The notes: generated by a model not told the origin, from the sequence alone. 64,000 nt of DNA from Diprion similis (GCF_021155765.1 NC_060106.1:16642031-16706030); one strand, 5' to 3'. Positions 1 to 14,600 are shown, numbered from the stretch's first letter. Numbers and translations are program-made.

Positions 1-1231
1 GTAGTACTGATCGCGCATTTCTTGCTACCATCAAGAGGCCCATAAATTCTCCGTTCGGAGGTAAACAATCCCTTGACATCAGGGCACTCGATCAGTCAGG
101 TTTTAGTAAATTTTAGCCGTCTAAAACGATACTCGGAACTCAAAGTGAGGGCCTTTTTTCCAGATGTATTGATAAAGAACAGTCAGCTACACGCAGCCAA
201 CATCCGTCCGAAATAAATTGGAGCTTTCGAACCGAAAGGAAAGCTGCTGATAACTTGAGAGGCAAAATCGCCTCCGGCGGCGACGACCTGGAATCGTCGC
301 ATCGCGCCGATCAGAATTGGTACATACGAGTACGAGATAAAATGAGAATCATACGGTTCTGGTGAAATTACACACGCGTCATAGGCACGCGAAGTGCATT
401 ACGCGCGTCGTTTCGACGCGACGCGACAGTACAGATATTGTTTACCCCAGACAAGCGGACTGTATTTATCGTCCAGGCACTCTCTTATCCGGTTCTCGGC
501 TGATACTCCGCATGAGATAACGCACGTGGTACCGCGACCGTTTAGAACGGTTTTTGAATATTTTCATGAGCCGTCGACGGCGAGGCAACCGAGGAGCGGA
601 ACCAGACGGTTGGACGTCTCGCGCTTTTCGACGCTGAAGATTGACCGGAATTTTCCTCATCCGCGACTCCGTTCAGCGTCGGATTTTTACCGGATGGGCG
701 GGTTCTCGGCTTGCCTGGCCGACTCGCTCCTCTCAGCTGAGCGACAAAATCAATAGCCGAGATTTTTTTTCTCCGTCCGAACTCCCGTCAAGTCGTCGTA
801 GACGGCTGACTTGCAGCTCGGAGTCGTTTCTGAATTCTCGCAACGAATGCCTGTTTTCACCACGAAATTGATACTTGGCTGTAATCGTTTTTATTGGTGG
901 TCACTACTGCTCTCCGTACTTTTATTATACCCAAGACATAGATTAATTCGACATGAAAATGTTGCTCGTAGTTGAGTGATTATACGGAGAAAAAACGTGC
1001 GGAAAATTTGATACCCAATGAATTTTGAAGACAAAATTTCATGTAATTAGCATGTTTGATTAGTTCAGCGTATACCTAATATGAGGTATAATATAAATTA
1101 AAAAAAATTGAAAATTTTCGTTGTAATCCTAATAATATGTGATAAATTTTTATCGACATGTAGTTCCTATAAGTACTCTAGAATTTTATTGTACTTGACA
1201 CAAGGTCTTCCCACGAGGTGTGCTTTAGGTA
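1..1231. other. upstream intergenic sequence, nothing recognised
   Basis: A CpG-containing, moderately GC-rich part (about 230-870) is followed by AT-rich sequence. Short open frames exist on both strands but lack ATG starts, splice context or recognisable domains. No RNA gene or repeat family is visible. Confidence 0.5.
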
Positions 1232-1499
1232 ATGCGCGATACTGCGCATAACAAAGTACTTTCGAACTATAAAGTGATACGGAATGAAGGAAGCAGCAAA
1301 CAGCAACAGCAGAAGAAGCGTGCTTGCATTCAGACAGGCAGCGGACCTTCGATTCGTGTCGTCGAGGTGCTTTCACCTTTCCCTTCACCGTCTGCAGCAG
1401 CAGCAGCAGCAGCAACAGCAGAGGCATTTGTCATTGGTTTAACCTCGGAGCCTTATGACCAAGAGATCCAAAGAAGTTCCTTTTACCTGAAGTCTGGCC

Positions 1500-1920
1500 A
1501 GGCTTCTCCCGGGTCTCGAGGGTACGAGGACCGACGCCCGCGTTTCCCTCTACGTCCGACACGAGATCCTTCGATTACAAACCCAATGCAACCGTCCGTC
1601 CGACGAACCCGCGGCTCCAGGCAGTGTCCAGGTCCCAGGATCACGGAGTTGTGCATACCGCAGGGCTCCTTCTGCCCCCCTCCCTCCTCCTCCTCCTCCT
1701 TCTCCTCCCTCTCTTCTCCCCTACCCCCCTACCCTTCACCGCCCCTCGCCGCTTTTCCCACCCCTCGGCTCCCCCGCTTCTCCTTGATTCGCGTCCTCTC
1801 TCGATGGATGCGCGCGCCACGGCGCCGCGGTTCTTACGAAGCCTTCAGTCAGCGCTGGGCCGTCACAGTGGCAGCGTCGTGGCCCTGTTAGAGGCGAATT
1901 TTTTGGCGTGGTGGTTGTTG
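1500..1920 (+). promoter_or_regulatory. GC/CpG-rich stretch, candidate gustavus promoter region
   Basis: A GC- and CpG-rich stretch lies about 0.9 kb upstream of the candidate first exon, within AT-rich surroundings. It contains an arthropod-type initiator TCAGT at 1845-1849. I see no convincing TATA box or DPE. It could also be the 5' UTR itself. A 219-codon open frame crosses it but is mostly runs of Gln, Ala, Ser and Pro, so I do not call it a gene. Confidence 0.25.
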
Positions 1921-1983
1921 GAATAGTTGCTTTTTTATTCCCATTCTCTATTCATTTTTTTTTTTCTTTGATACCCCTACCCC

Positions 1984-2720
1984 TACACACACACACACAC
2001 ACACATGTTCGTATGTTTTTTTGTTATCAATCAATGTGGAAGGAAGGATGTAATGTCATTGTCGATATCTTCATCGCCATGGGTATAATAAACATTTGGA
2101 GCTGATTTGTTCTGCAGTGTGTTTCGTCTTCGTATTGTAATAATAATAATAACAAAAACAACAGCAGCAGCAGCAGCAACAACAACAATAATAATAATAG
2201 TAATAATAATAATAGTGAACCGAATAAATGAGAGAAACAAGAAGAAATGATAGTTGTGATTTATGTTTGAGATTGTATTTTATTTTGTTTTTAATCATAG
2301 GACGTGATAATCGTAACTTTATCATCAGTTCTGTGCGACGTGAGTTAATTTACGAATCGAGCGGCGGTTAACGATTCATATTATATGAGGAATAATAGTA
2401 ACAAGAAGAACAACAAGAATAATAATAACAACAACAGCAACACCAACAACAACAACAACAGTAATAATAATAAATAATCAAAGCTACGCCAAGAAGTTAC
2501 AAGATTATACGGAGGAAGTGGTGCTTCTAGTGTGTGTGCATTTGTATGTGTCTCCGCGAGTGCAATAAAAACGAGATATTTGTAATAATATAAAGGAAGA
2601 AGTGGGGGAAAAAAAGTTGAAAAAAAAAATAAATAAATAAATAAATAAACTCCTTTGCCGAAACTCGCAAATAGTATCAGCGAGATTTAGAGGGGGAGAG
2701 AGAAACACAAATAGAAGGGA
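1984..2720. repeat. cluster of simple repeats upstream of the gustavus first exon
   Basis: An AC run (about 1985-2005) is followed by mixed AAT/AAC/CAG triplet arrays (about 2136-2213 and 2400-2476) and an AAAT/ATAA run (about 2628-2649). If transcribed, most of this would be 5' UTR of the long gustavus mRNA. Confidence 0.8.
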
Positions 2721-2761
2721 AAAAAAAACGATAAACAAAATTGTGAAACCGTTGGATACGT

Positions 2762-2797
2762 ATGCGATATGGATTGGGCAGTGAAGGCGCGACGAAC
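2762..2797 (+). CDS. gus: candidate first coding exon of long gustavus isoform
   Basis: The ATG at 2769 has a good context (G at -3, G at +4). It opens nine full codons, MDWAVKARR, and ends in phase 2 at a strong donor (AAC|GTAAGT). Joined to 24824 this reads [12 protein letters not shown] and stays open through the Gly/His-rich exon into MGQKISG. An in-frame TAG at 2712 makes this the first in-frame Met. A second, weaker ATG at 2762 overlaps in another frame. The 5' edge of the exon is not visible. Confidence 0.55.
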
Positions 2798-5700
2798 GTA
2801 AGTGCCAGTCCGAAAGGTTACTTTTTCATTACCACAAACTTATTTGTAAATTGTACAGCGTATGATATTGTTAGTGATTTTTGTGCGAAAAAGAGATGAT
2901 GAACGGCATCGTTCCTTTGTCTCCATCTCTCGTCTGTAAGCAACGAGTCGTGATTTTAATGAAAAGTGATTAGTGCAAAAATAATGCTTTCATTATTCCT
3001 TTATCCCTTAAGCTTATCTATTCTATTTACGTTGTAACGTGTGTTTATTATTATTCCATCGAGGAAAGATTAAATCAACCCATAGCAACAGGCAGTGTGA
3101 TTTGAATTTAACTTTGCATGTGATAAAGCCGCGGTTTTTCACAATATTCACTATTCACGTCGTTCAACAACGTTGTTCAGTTTTTGCAACGAACAAATCG
3201 AAACATAATCGTTAATACAGATATTACGCGAAAGAAAGGTATCCCCGTGGGTGACCTGGTCAGGTGATTCGGAGAGTTTATAGAAGTTTGTTTATCATTT
3301 ATATCTGCTGATTTGCGACTTGACCGCTGAACAGAAAAAAACGATAACAACGACAATTTTGTTTTGAAATTGTTTGGAAATATGCGACGTTACCTTGGCT
3401 TGATTTTCAAACTCACCTCTGTGCAACGGACTTTTACATCAGCCTGAGAGAAGTTAGTTAAGTTATTGCGACGAGTCACGTTTCGCAAAAATGTTATTTC
3501 GCAATTTTAGGATTCGTTGAAATGCAGTAAGCCATAATCAAGGTTAAACATATTCATATTTTATTTTGAGAAACTTGACTACTTCAAAGTCACTATATGA
3601 TTTTTGAGTACTGAACTTTACCCTGTTTACGTTAATAACTTCAGTCTCACACTTTTATTTCGTTCGACCTTTAAAATTACGTATATATATATATCGCGTT
3701 TCACAAAGTTGGCTTTTTCGATCGCCGCGTCGTTACCAGGGTCGAATCCTTGACGAAAAACAAGATACAGCAGAGAAGAAGTAATAACATAACGTCATAA
3801 TTTTATTTCCCAACTTGGACATGTGTTTACTGTATATATACGTATGTAGTGTTTATTCGGATGGTGTTATACACGCCTTTCAAGGTACATGCATTTTACA
3901 CTGTCGACAGCGCGAGACGACGTCTGTAAACTATGGGTAATTCTCTTCCCCTCTCCCCTCATCCTCATCCTCATCCTCTTCCTCCTCCGCATCTCCTCGT
4001 ACGTGTAACGCAATAACACGTCTACTACGAAACATGAAACTGGGGGTGGCAGGTCAATAAACGCGATAAAACCACTTCTGTCTTCTTCCTTCGTTCCGAC
4101 GCGTCATATGCGTTTAAAATCGCAATCTCCAGCCGCAGGTGTTTATGCGCATTCATTTTTGTCGCCACTGTTTTTCTTTTTCTTCTTGGCGCACCCTTCT
4201 CCGTCTTCGTCTTCGTCTTCGTCATCTCCTTCTCCTGAATCTGCCGTTTTCCCTTTTTTTAACGCCGGTTTTAAATGGTTACAAAGGCTCGGCCTCTGCC
4301 TCGAATTCTACTCCCATATCCAGAGTCTTCGTCTTTCTCGTCGTCACCCAGACAAAGTCGAAGCAGGTCGGCTCGGCTTCAGTCCCACCGACAGCCTGCC
4401 TGGCAGGATGTATCCGTGCACGCTTTGTGCTTCGGGAAGACGCGGAGCATGTCGGGAACGGAGGAGGGAGGAGACTCGAAATACCTTACAGGCTAGTGTT
4501 ACCGCGGCACACGTCTAAATACGTCGTATACGCGACAAAACTATATATATTTGTATATATAAATGTATAACATATAACCAGAAATGAAAAAACCAATGAA
4601 ACCAAAAAAATGCATATTTTTGAAACGCGAAATTGATCGCTTATGCTAATCTCCTACATATTACAAATGTATTATAAAAACGTACTGAAGAATTTTGCCA
4701 TGGATTCTGATATTTTATTGGTTGAATTAATCGAGCTTCAAGATTTGACATTTCGTCGTTCGCGCGCAGACCGGATGCATATTCTTGATTAAACATCTAA
4801 TTTCAAGGAGAAAAGACGACGAAACGGGTTGGTTTAAGGTTGAATTTTTTTTTTTTTTTTTTTTAACATTTGGCACGCACATGCGGGTCTTAACGTCGGG
4901 CGATTTTCACATATTCGGCATTAAATTTCAGACGAACTTATTACGGTCGAATCGAGTATTATGTCAGAAATGGTTCGGAACAGCAAGGAATTGAAAGAAT
5001 TTAATAAGTTTTCACGAAAGTATCCAACTATTAAAATTCTACGTACGGGATAAATCTCAATTTTCCAAATTTGTACCTAAAAAATTCACACACTTCCGTA
5101 TACTAGTAATAATATTTATTTACGGTAACAGGAACAGTGGAAAGCTTATTCATTTTGTGAGTCTTCGATATGTCTGCGTTTTTTGAATGAAGTTTGATCG
5201 ATTATACGTAATGAATATTATACGTAAAACAATATCGCGTAACCTTTTCGCACGAGCATAATATTATAGATTGTATACATTAAATTCGCTAACCAATCCC
5301 GACGCTGGAGATAGCGGTCAGCTGATCATAGCAGCTCGAGATAGTTTACAGCCCCTCTCCCTCTGTACCCGCGAGTTTAATGGATTTAGATTTGTGGCTG
5401 TTGATGACGCTAATCGCACCCTAATCAGCTAGCTTGTAAAGTCGTTGCAAATGGAGGACGTAAAGTGCGGATTGCGTGCGAAAAAAAAAACATGACACGT
5501 TACGCACTTGGGTGTCTGTTTCGGTTTATCAAATATATTCGTGTTAGATTTTTATCATTTTGTAGCAATTCATGGCAATGGTGTTGACAATTTAGAAGGT
5601 AGAATTAATAACATTCGATTCACAGAGACACGTTTTCAGAGGTATCAGAATATGTAAATTTGACAGGAATATTGAAACTTAAGTTCAGTCGTTAATCAGC

Positions 5701-8700
5701 AAATGAAAAGCAATGATTTTCTATGTACTTACAACACGTATTTGACAACTTCGAGCAGTAGCGAGTGGGCGGATAATTTTAGAGATTTTAGACGGAACCG
5801 GGTTATAAACGAAGACATAATAATTTGTACGATCCAAAGCTGCCGTTTCCCGTTTTTCAGAATTTGATGGAATTCCGGAAATAATATGTTGATCCTACCG
5901 CGTGTGTGTATTGCGTATGCACATACATAAACCAGGAGAATTATAGGCGCGTTTTTCCGGAACGTCAATGGAGGAGAGGAAGAAGAAGGTACAGGCGGTC
6001 GATTTTTATTCGCAACTGAAAATAGCAGCGCTATATACTCCAAACTGTTTGTCCATCGGCTTTTATACCAGCCTATAAGCCATCGACGACGAGTGGTTTC
6101 GTCATCGTAACAACACAGCAGAGCCCACCAACGGCAGCTGGTTCAATTCATCGTCGCCCTTCTTCCAGTTAATAACTTGCCTCTATAAAGCAGCACGTTG
6201 TACTTTATTAATTAGACGGGAACCGGTCGTCTGTTAATGCGAATCCATGACACAAGTCTGGACCGTGACTCGGACTTTCAATTTGCTTGCAACCGCTTCT
6301 ACGGACTACACAACAGAGACAAACATTTATGTTGCAACAAAAATTTGTTCTTTATCGTAAGGTTGTAAATGGCTATATAAATACCTATAGTTAAAAAGCG
6401 AAAAAAAATAAACAACAATAATAACGATTCTATTTCAAACAACTACTCTCAATCAGATTCTATATTCTCGCGAACATTAGACTCGGTAAATTTTTCTTTT
6501 CTTTTTTTTTTGCTTCTTCTTTTACATTCTTCGCTTCCAGACGATTTATTCTATTGGATAACGTCGACGGTCGCTGATCGTTGCCGAAACCATGCCATGC
6601 TCTCTAGCGTAGCTACCAAGGCACGACGCGACGTTCTACTGGGTTTAGCAAACTGCGGACGGGCAGCTAGGCAGGCAGGCGTCTAACTATACTGAACATT
6701 CCAACCTTCTAAAGTGAAAGACATTTGGGAGGCGTCGCGGCTAATTGTAAGGTCCGTCTGTTATCCTCTTCGCCCGCAGAAACGACCACTGCTTTCTTAG
6801 TTGTTACGGTTTCTTGCTTGTTTTGCTAACCGAATGAAATACTCGAATGATCGACGAGGCCGGATGAGCTGCCAGTCATACGTGATGAAAAATAAGAAAT
6901 TTCAATTTATATCAAACCCGTCGAACAATTCATTTTCTGATTGAACGGTGATATTTCATTCTTCCGCAAAACCTATTGATAAATAAATCATCACTTTATA
7001 ACTACAATGGAATATAACGGAAAGAAATAATTAATATAATACTAAAGCTAAATCGTATTACGAGCGAAAAAAGAATTTCATTCTATATGATTGCTCCAAT
7101 TTTTTGCCAGCTAGCTGAGAGATAGTTCTTTGAAATTCCATCGTGGAAATAAATGTTATTTTGTCGGAGTTGAAATACTTTTGGCGAGACGACCTCCGTT
7201 GACGAATAGAGCGTGCAGCCGGCTCATTGATTGCCGCAACGCTGTGACGACCGCCAAAATCGTACATGTATGTAATACCTACGTGAGTGTTGAACTTAAT
7301 TACTCTTTGAGCGAAGAAGATGTTTCGCCACGTGTGAAGAATTCACAGCGCATCGTAAAGTATTTCTTTTAACGCGATTTAGTCGTGGACCAGACGAGGC
7401 AAAGGATTGCGTAGAGCAATTAATAATCTAACCAAGATATATAATAACAATTTATTCATTATACCTTCACTCTCAAGCTACCGGTTATGAAAATTATAAT
7501 TTTTCGATTTATAGCTACGTTATTGAAAGATTATACAGGCGTGAAAAATTTTTGTCAAAGAAATTTTTATCCTTTTCCTTCAACCTTGCGTTTATCGCCC
7601 GTCTCAGTGATAAAAAAAAAAGAAAAAAAAGCAACACGACATAGGTACAGTCGATGAATTAAACTAAACAAATAGAATAAAATGTATCTTTTGCATTCGC
7701 TGGGAAGAGGAAAAATAAATATGTCAAGTAGACGTACATACGGGAGCGTCAAGTTTGTTTAGAGGGGCAAGCTGTTGGGCAAGGTGTTGCGAAATTTGTG
7801 TTGATGGTTTTAACATCGCGTACCGCGTGAACCAAACTACGCTAACTTCGCATTGCAAGCTGGCCAAAACGGTTCACCTCTTCTTCTCCTGTTCCCGATA
7901 TTAGAAAATTGCCTCGGAACTGACAGTGACGGGCAACGTTCGGAAATGATGACGGCCTGCCTACGTGCCAATAATGCTATAAATTTCCGTGATTTTCGTC
8001 ACCCGCGTGACGTAAGAGAAAATAAACTCCATGCCACAGGAAGTTTATCCTGGCGGGCAACGACGACGCGGCATGAAACCATGTGGGCGACGAGGTCTGT
8101 CGTCGGTGTGGCAAACCGCCAGCCATGTTATATCCGTTGCCGTATATTCACCCATTACATTATCGATGCGATGAATGGAAAGACTTGCAAGAATAAAATT
8201 GCCAAATTGGAATGAAAATTGTTGAGAAAAATTAACGGATAAAAGAACCGTGAGAAACACTCAAGCTATGGAGCAGCTAACGATAAAGGAGGTTAAAAAA
8301 ATGGAGCCTCGAGTTTGAATGGGATGACGGAATGGGACGGGACGGGACGGGACTTCGCCCTTGCGTTGGCGGCTCTCGCTTCTTTAATAACTTTTTTAAA
8401 CCACGGAGAAGAGACGAGACGAGACGAGACGAGACGAGACGAGACGCGACGCACACGACTCGAGGCAGCACCAGCAGCACGCGCGGTTGGCTCAGACACG
8501 CAAAGAGAACGTTTTCGTAAGCGCGACGGCAAATATATTACCAAACAGACAGACAGACACCCGGGCTCTGCTCGCTGACCCATTTGTGAAACTGCGCGAC
8601 TTTTGCCCCACGCACACAGCACACACACACGCGCACGCACGCACACATGCATATATATGTGCAAACACACCTTTGCGCTGACGGAGAACGACGACGAGCT

Positions 8701-10889
8701 TTCGTTTGACGAATAATCGTTGTATAATTTTCGTCTTCCAAAGTGACGTGTTGGCTTTTCTTCACCAATAGGGAAGAAAAATTGACGGAATTAGAGTTTC
8801 ATTAGAATAGTGAAATTTGGTATTGGTAAAAGTTACGAACATTCGATTTCTAAAATCTTAATATGAGGTGTGTGGCTATTTCTCAGCTGACATTCAATCG
8901 CAGTCATTTTACGACTTTGAATCCGTGCAATAATGAGTTATTAATATTATCGACAAAATTCACGAATATGCAAATCAGCGCGAAGAAAGTTACGCAGTTG
9001 ATAAATTTCATTATTTTGTATTATTGAGTTTGGGAAAAGTCGTGGGCGCTAGCGATATATCAACGTGCACTTGAAGTTGGCCTGCAGATCGCCACGTAAT
9101 CTTAATCACCTCCGTTAAGCTAGCTCTGCCAATGTAGCACAACAAGTGAGTATGAATTGGAGAATTAGTCTTTGATTAAATGCTCTTTGATTGCGGACGG
9201 ACAAAATTTTTCGCTCTAGCCGTTTTTAAAAAAGAAAAAAAAAAAACATCGCGGCAAATCCAGCTTACAATTAGGCTAGTATCGCCACGTATTGTGAGAA
9301 TAGTGCAAATGAAATTGAATTAAAAAAATTCGAACGCGACATTTATTCACTAATTAATCGCTGTTGATCAACATCAGTTTCGTCTGCCTAAAACCACCCA
9401 CAATCCTGATACTCTACAAATCCCCCCCCTCCCCCCCCCCCCAGTCAATCATTACGCAAAACTTTTCACACGTACGTAAATTTGTTAATACAATATCGAC
9501 GCGTGAATCATTCGCAAATTAGTCACTGCCAGTACACGCCGGTCCCGTTTTCCCAGAAATACCCTCTCCCCGGACATTCCACCCCTGATGTTGAAAGACC
9601 AAACTGTCCACGCGACGACCCAAAATTCGAAATTTTATCGGAGGTATCGTAAATCGGAAGTGCAGGTTAAAAACTCAAGTGAAAGCAAATTTTCTGTCGC
9701 GTTTATAATCGCCTACTTACCCTGCAACAATTAATATTTGTCGATGCAGTAGTTTCCTTAACCTGTAATACTTCTGTGCCAGAACTTACTTTCCAGAATC
9801 GAAAACACGTCAGAGTATACAGAAAACTCGATTTTGATTCAGAAATGACTGTTTATTTTATGTTTCATCTTCTATCTCAACCAATTTGCTTGCTTGAAAA
9901 GGTGTGAGAGACTGGGATGTTTTGGCTATATAACTTTTCAACATCGAAAGAAACCACTGCGGTTTGTCTTCCCTTGTTAGTTGAAGGATGTATATATGCG
10001 CACACTCGGTCTGCACAAAGCGAGCAAAGAACTCGAGGCGAGTCATCGAAGCGTCGCGACGCCGGCCTGCCATGCAGCGCATTTATCCTCTCCCAGTTTC
10101 TTACCGTAGCTTCAAGACGGTCAGTTTTTGCGAAACTATTAAACCATCCCGTCTCGTCTCGTCTCGTCTCGTCTCGTCTCGGCTTCGGTTTGCTGGTTTA
10201 ATGCGCCAAGCGGAGGCTTTGTTACCGCTTCGCAAGAACGACGACTCCTTTCGTTCCTTCCTCCCGCTCAACTGCAGCCGGTTAGCCCGCGATCCCGATC
10301 CTGAGGAAATTCTATCCCCGTCGAACCACCACCACCAGCAGCAGCAGCAGCAACGACGACGACGTCGAAGAAACGGCAAGCATCAAAAGAAAACCTCCTA
10401 AGAATTACTCTGTAGCAAAGGCTGCAGACACGGTGCGGCTGCACATGCGTCGCCGCTATGCCGTCGCTGCAGCCGCTCTGTCCGTTATCGCCGTATCTAA
10501 TACGACGCCCAGCTCGAGGGCTTCGACCGATATGGGGGCCGCCGTATGCTCGAGGCTTGACGCAACCCGGCCGATAAAACGTGTTTGTGCGACTGGCTTC
10601 CTCTCCAATGCTCTGGCCTGAGAACCCAATCGCTGAATTCAGTCTCTCGTTTTCGTTATTTTTTTGCATCTTTACTTTTTTTTTTTTTTTTTTTTTTTTT
10701 CGTCCACGTTATCGACGTTTATGGGACCCATTCGCGGTATTGTTGTAACAGTTTTATCGATATGTCGTCGGCGCGGACATTCAATACCGGAATTAATTTG
10801 GAGTGATCTGTATACAAGCGGAAAGTTTAACGATAATCTGCACTCTTATCTTCAATCGCTAGTTGATCGATACTGCGGATTTTAGTGTG

Positions 10890-10945
<56 letters not shown>

Positions 10946-11650
10946 GTTTTATACTTACGTAACACGCGTGTTATCAATGTGAACTGCTAATTCCATTGGA
11001 AAAGAAGATATTGAACGATGTACGTATTTTATATGTAGGTATATTTACGCCTGAACTCATTCTTTGTTGGAAGAAAAAAGAGAGGATGAAAAAGCGGTTA
11101 GTTTGTTCTCCTTCGTAAGATTCATACGAGTGAATGGTGTATGTGATATTCCTGAGTCATTTCTCTTTGATTCTACTACTGCTGCTGCAGAGGGGACGAT
11201 GATGATACAGTTGGTTGCAAACCGGAGTTTTACCTACACTATATATTTAATGCACACGTACGTACACAGCAGCCTCCCTTTCGAGAAAAGAATCTTATTC
11301 TTTGCCTGTGAATCCTAGCTAGCCAGATTCAGACTGATGATCTTTTGTGCAAGCTCCGTTCTTCCTTTGTCTGGTCCGATACTTTGGCCGGTAAGGAGGG
11401 AGGAAAAAGGGAGGGCTGATGTTTTTCGAATGGTTGATGGAAGCCCATGGGGGAGAGAAGGGAATTCAAGCCAGCCAAGCCAGCCAAGCCAGCCATCGAG
11501 CCTGCTGCCTGCCAGCCAACAACCCAAGGGTCGTGGGACTGTTCGCTCGCTTCGTAGGACCGAGCAAACGAACGAACCCAACGAACGATCGGGCAGAGGG
11601 ACGATGAAAGAAACGCAAAAGAACCGACAGAAAGAGATAGGATGAAAGAG

Positions 11651-11684
<34 letters not shown>

Positions 11685-14600
11685 GAATGCAACGGTGCAA
11701 GGTATCTTCCACCAAGGTCAAACCATCGCTCCTCGTCGACCACCTGGAATAAACTTGATTCGATTGTCGCTGAGCGTTCCTCGTTGTTGAACGAAAATTG
11801 GAGGTGTTAAGTGAACGTAAACAGTTCTTCTTCGACTGTATAATAATTCAGTCACGGGTGTCTTTCCATTTCCGCTAGCCGTGCAGACACGTGCAGCAGC
11901 TTTGAGTGCCTTACACCGGCACGCTCACAACGAAGTTCGGAACGTGATACGTGATAACAAGAAACTAGAGACCATCAGGAACCCGAGGCTAGTATTAGGT
12001 GTAATATACCGTTCCTCCTCGCGTATGGATGTCGAAAGCGCTCTTGCAGCGTTAAAATCGGTGCTATGTAATACCAACTGGAAAGGTATTCCGGATACTC
12101 GCGCGTTCCAATGCTTTTCGGCATTTCACTCTCGGCCAACGACCTCGCGACGCCTAGAGACTGGGCAGTCTCCTCGTTCGACTGTGGAAAATAAAATGAA
12201 ATAACAATTTGGTAAAGACGAAAAAATACGAACCAAACGATCGCGGTTCACCACCGGTAATCAACGAGTCACGTGTTTCATCATAACAAAAAATGTATCA
12301 TGGCTCACGGCTGAACACAATTACTATGGCCACTTTTATTCCCGGAAGTAATGAAATCTTGATAACTTGTAACGCGAAACTGAAGACTCGTGGGAAATGT
12401 GCAGGTGAAAATTTATTGCCTTACTCTTCCTCTGCTCAAGGTTGGATTAAGCCTTAAAAAAATATCACCTTGACTGCCTGAGATATTATTACAAGCGTAT
12501 AGTAAAAAAGAGGAAAAAAGTAAAGAGAAAAAACTATATATTACATATTTCGTGGCTCAAACGCACCATAAAAGTTGATTATTTTTTGCTCGTCATATAA
12601 GTTGCAGACAACCTTCGTCGCTTCCACGACTCCTTACAGCGTGTTCTTATCTAGACAAAATTGAGAGGACGTTGCTTTTCTACCAAAACGTAACGTCTCC
12701 ATAGTTTTCTCTTATTCTTCAGCCGAGACACGAGAGTCCCACACAAATTGTTTGAGGAACCAGCATTCTCGTCTTTGTGTTTGGAACGCGCTATCGGACG
12801 CACACTTTCGCCCCTGAGAGAAGTTCGCTCTTCACAATGGACCCGTACGGTAGGCCCCTGGCGGAGCGATGCGGGTGCCTCTGGTCTCTTTCCTCCAGCA
12901 GCTCCAAGGGCCTCGTCGTCGTCGTCGTCGTCGTCTCTGCGGGTTCAAGGCTCTTGGCCTGGATCAGGCCACCGCTTTTAGACCCCTGACATGCACACAA
13001 GCAGCCTCTCGGGTATGCCGCAAGCCTATGGACTACAGGTACAAGACGACTTTGATAACTGACGAGATTATTACGGGCCCTGGACCTATCATCACGAGAC
13101 TTTACGTAGATGCTTTTTGGTCTTCATCGCGGAGACCAGTCGAAGGATACTATCGTTTTTAAAATCAAAAACGGCTTTGGGAGAGTAAAAGTTTCATGTT
13201 CCCCAGAGTTCTGGTTTGTGCTGCTACCACTGGCAGACTGTGACTACTTTGAATTGGTGCAATTGCGAGGTGCATGACGTAACCACTTTTCTTCAATTGG
13301 TTACAAGCTTCCTCCGAGAGGATTGTCGTACCGTCGTTGCAACGTTCCGCGACTCCCTGATCGAGATCGTCGTTTGTAACCGGTCCTGTTCATATTTTCC
13401 ATGCAGCCTCCTCTTGTCCACTCGAACAGCGGCTCCAACGCGATTTTTCGAACCCGTAACGGACGCCTGGCTGCTGCTTCCCCCCGATAGCCGGTGCCCC
13501 CTTTGTTCGCCGAAACGCGATTGTTAACTGCCATGCTACCACTTTCGGCTATGAATGAACCTAGGTGCGGTGGTCACGATTCGCGACATTCAATCGAGCG
13601 AAAAGAGAAGGGAGAAGACTTCGTTGACGTCGCGACGCGCGCACTGCACGCGTGTTCAGTGTGCTATAGTGGTTCCATTATTGTTGGCGTCCGGTGCTAG
13701 AGACGTCTTTCTAATCAAGACGGAGATTTGAACTGGGCCTTAGACCTTCAGCTGGACAATTATAAGCGGTCTACGGTCCAGTCTTCAAATCTACACTCCT
13801 ACTTCTTTTTCTTAGCCGTTGTGTTCACGTCCAGTCCATCTTTCGTTTCCAGACTTTAAGGACAAAGCATGATCGACCAAACGCGCTTGCCAAGTTTTCA
13901 ACTCAGTGTGCGTGTGTTGGTTGGTTTAATGTCAGAACCGCCGACGATACACGGATTTTCACTTGCTTGAGTGCACATAGCTGTGTGCTGTGCTGCGCTG
14001 CGCTCTGCTGCTGCGATCGTGGAATACTTTCACTGGATTCACGGCCACCAGACACGTTACACGATGCTAACACGATGGTACCGTCCATATTCGTGCGTTC
14101 GATTCTATACACTCAACATGTGCATCGAGTTATTATCTTCGCTTTTAACAACTTCTTGTATATCTTAATCACACCTCTCGTTGATCTTTTACTGCAATGC
14201 TGGATTTTTCTCTACCGATACACCCACTTTTTTTAATGTCAAAGAAAATGTCAGAGAATCATCGTGGGATTGCCTTATGGGGAAACAAGCAGAGATCGAG
14301 AATACCTGGAAAATCCGTTTAAACGATGTGGTTTGTCACAACAAACCATGAAAACATTTTTTTATCAGAGTGGAAACCTCATTACAGGAAAGAGAAGAAT
14401 CGCATGATTTTTATAATTTTTTTCTTAACGACCCCAATTTCATCCTTTAAAGCTATCTTCTGCTGCTCGGAGTATAAAAAATTCCCCACTTTTGATACTG
14501 CATGATGCAACGAGAGGATACATCCGGCCTGGATAATTAATTCAGGGAAAACCCATCTCATCGTACGTCGTGCAGTGACGCTTCTCATCTGAGGTATCAT

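Noticed and set aside
1232..1891. 219-codon plus-strand open frame starting with ATG
   Set aside because: Mostly runs of Gln, Ala, Ser and Pro produced by CAG and TCC repeats in a GC-rich stretch. No domain and no splice context.
12837..12989. 50-codon frame [16 protein letters not shown]... with good start context
   Set aside because: It contains a Val run from a GTC repeat and has no splice partner in phase with gustavus. Probably chance.
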